A stretch of 64,000 bases of DNA, from assembly GCA_963753585.1 (NCBI GenBank), contig CAVWCU010000001.1:1798001-1862000 (forward strand). Direction: 5' to 3'. This stretch comes from VRUE01 sp963753585 (lineage in GTDB: Bacteria; Actinomycetota; Thermoleophilia; Solirubrobacterales; 70-9). The notes beneath the pieces are model-generated. The model saw only the letters and a program-made list of their open reading frames with translations. It ran no database searches and was not told the origin of the DNA. The position numbers were made by a program, and so were the translations under genes. This document shows, piece after piece, positions 62,937-64,000 of the stretch (position 1 is the first letter of the stretch; every line of letters begins with the position of its first letter).

Positions 62937-63716
62937 CTAGCCCTTCGGGGTGCAGGAGCGGACCACGCTGCCGGTCAGCCGGGTGCCGTCGTCGAAGATG
63001 CCGGTCCCTTTCGCGTTGAGGTGGCCGTCAGGGCATTTGGCGAGCAGGTAGCTCTGTTTCTTGCCCTTGTAGGTGAATTTGCGGTCGATGTTGAGTTCGA
63101 AGAACACCGGTGAGCCCGCGCCACCGGCGATCACGGGGATCTTGCCTACGGATTTCGTGCCGTAGCGACCGTTTTTGATTTTCGAGACCTTCACGGTCGT
63201 GACGACCGCCGCCGGCACCGGAACGGTGAGGAAGGCGTGGATGTAGACCGTCGTCACGCCGCCCTTGACGCCGCCGTTGAAGGCGAGGAGCTTGCTCTTG
63301 GCGATGATCGGTGGCTGTTCGGCAAATTCGATCTCGACGTCGGTCTTACCTTCGCCGACAATCGCGTCTGGGCACGCTTTTTTGGCGTTCGTGGTGTCCT
63401 GCGAATTGAGCTTGGCCGCGCTGCAGGCCGGCAGGCCCTTGGCGTTGATCGTGCCGTTCTTGTCGGTTTCGACGATGAATTCCCTCAGAGCCGGCGGGTG
63501 GCTGCCGTCGGTGGTCTCGACTTTGCCGCTGACGTTGAGTTTGATCCCGGCCATCGTGCTCTTGGGCAGCTTCTTCGGGGTGAAGCCGCCGTCGATGGTG
63601 ATTTTCAGGTTCCCCTGCTGGACGACGACGGGTTTCTCCGCCCCCGTCGCGATGCCCGCCAGCGCGACGGCGAGGGCCGCTCCCACGGCGAGTGTCCAAA
63701 TCAAGCGCTTGCGCAT
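62937..63716 (-). CDS. Secreted protein, paralogue of the gene at 41532
   Basis: The product is 259 aa. The signal peptide spans residues 1-25 (LALAGIATGAE-like end). GGFTPKKLPKSTMAGIKL, VSGKVETTDGSHPPALREF, NGTINAKGLPACSAAKL and KLLAFNGGVKGG match the same blocks in 41532-42314. Four or more cysteines may form disulfides. The function is unknown, and the family seems to be amplified in this lineage. ATG 63716 has GGAGAGAGG upstream. The 146 bp to its right hold its promoter and no gene. Confidence 0.75.
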   Translation of the reverse strand: MRKRLIWTLAVGAALAVALAGIATGAEKPVVVQQGNLKITIDGGFTPKKLPKSTMAGIKLNVSGKVETTDGSHPPALREFIVETDKNGTINAKGLPACSAAKLNSQDTTNAKKACPDAIVGEGKTDVEIEFAEQPPIIAKSKLLAFNGGVKGGVTTVYIHAFLTVPVPAAVVTTVKVSKIKNGRYGTKSVGKIPVIAGGAGSPVFFELNIDRKFTYKGKKQSYLLAKCPDGHLNAKGTGIFDDGTRLTGSVVRSCTPKG

Positions 63717-63862
63717 TCGTCTACCTCTCTCCTTAGCGGCCTGGCCGTTTCAGCCTCGGCCATAGAAAGCCTGGTCTATCCCTCCAGCAGCCCAAATTAC
63801 CAACATCGCAAATTAGATAAACCCCGGCATTCACAGAAAAGAGCGTCTTAACACAGAGGTTT

Positions 63863-64000
63863 TCAGTCTTCGATCATCGAGAGGCGCGTGCGCTCGCGCT
63901 CCTCCGCTGCTCCCTCGGGACCCAGGAACGGCAGCGTGATCCAGAACATCAGGTCGGGCAACCGGCTTGGGAGGCGGGAAGCGGCACCGTGGAGGATCTC
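63863..64000 (-). CDS. C-terminal end of an unidentified protein, cut by the window edge
   Basis: Forty-five codons and a TGA (63863-63865) are present. The visible end reads LPDLMFWITLPFLGPEGAAEE and then ERERTRLSMIED. The 5' part lies beyond the window, so the family cannot be named. Confidence 0.55.
   Translation of the reverse strand, partial: EILHGAASRLPSRLPDLMFWITLPFLGPEGAAEERERTRLSMIED

Overview
The window is high-GC DNA with tightly packed genes and many 4-base start/stop overlaps, typical of an actinobacterium. The best guess is class Thermoleophilia (Solirubrobacter/Conexibacter-like): it has secreted proteins with NGAV-type repeats, basic cysteine-containing tails, DUF6458, DUF1385 and MpaB-type proteins, and housekeeping genes with TTG/GTG starts. 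This placement is inference; there is no rRNA in the window. No prophage, insertion sequence or CRISPR array was seen.

Layout. 1-470: two divergent cobalamin riboswitches; the right-hand one precedes a secreted transcobalamin-like protein (467-1999). 2098-10602: fumC, a calcineurin-type phosphoesterase, an aldehyde dehydrogenase, a SpoIID-type protein, a lipocalin-like protein, ychF and a PAP2 phosphatase. 10741-15293: a BtrH-like protein, small membrane proteins, and a secreted Gly/Asp/Ala repeat protein with a membrane-anchored neighbour. 15379-17439: an operon of a DUF1385 protein, methylmalonyl-CoA epimerase, a small protein and a methyltransferase. 18401-26263: rarA, three MpaB/DUF2236 oxygenase-like genes, two TetR regulators and an aldehyde dehydrogenase. 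26260-32271: cytochrome c maturation genes ccmABCD running into hemA, hemC and a cobA-hemD fusion. 32275-39665: birA, a helicase, a thioredoxin lipoprotein, NfeD/slipin and galT. 40077-40820: a possible toxin-antitoxin pair next to tRNA-Arg(CCT). 40826-46373: secreted proteins, a YceH-family protein, pyrE, an unusual long-variable-arm tRNA-like gene, an epimerase and an L,D-transpeptidase. 46384-53208: a CPBP protease, an MscS-like channel, a class A PBP, a GT-C glycosyltransferase, a flippase-like protein and thiL. 53285-56185: response regulator, histidine kinase and HtrA-type protease. 56221-59833: two trehalose synthesis genes (treT and otsA, convergent). 60025-61958: rpsF-ssb-rpsR-rplI. 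61991-64000: membrane and secreted proteins.

Three things stand out. First, the bacterial transcobalamin-like protein under a B12 riboswitch, with a second riboswitch pointing the other way. Second, a tRNA-like gene with an 8-bp acceptor, 4-bp T-stem and long variable arm, followed by an exact 18-nt complement of its anticodon arm. Third, many intergenic inverted repeats with long perfect arms (12-27 bp) whose arm sequences differ from locus to locus, two of which enclose a shared core.

Ten genes carry about fourteen apparent single-base indels, mostly insertions, with conserved protein on both sides. These look like assembly or sequencing errors rather than gene decay, so the affected genes are annotated as single genes with the shift positions noted. 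Coordinates come from reading the sequence; functions come from motif recognition without database searches.
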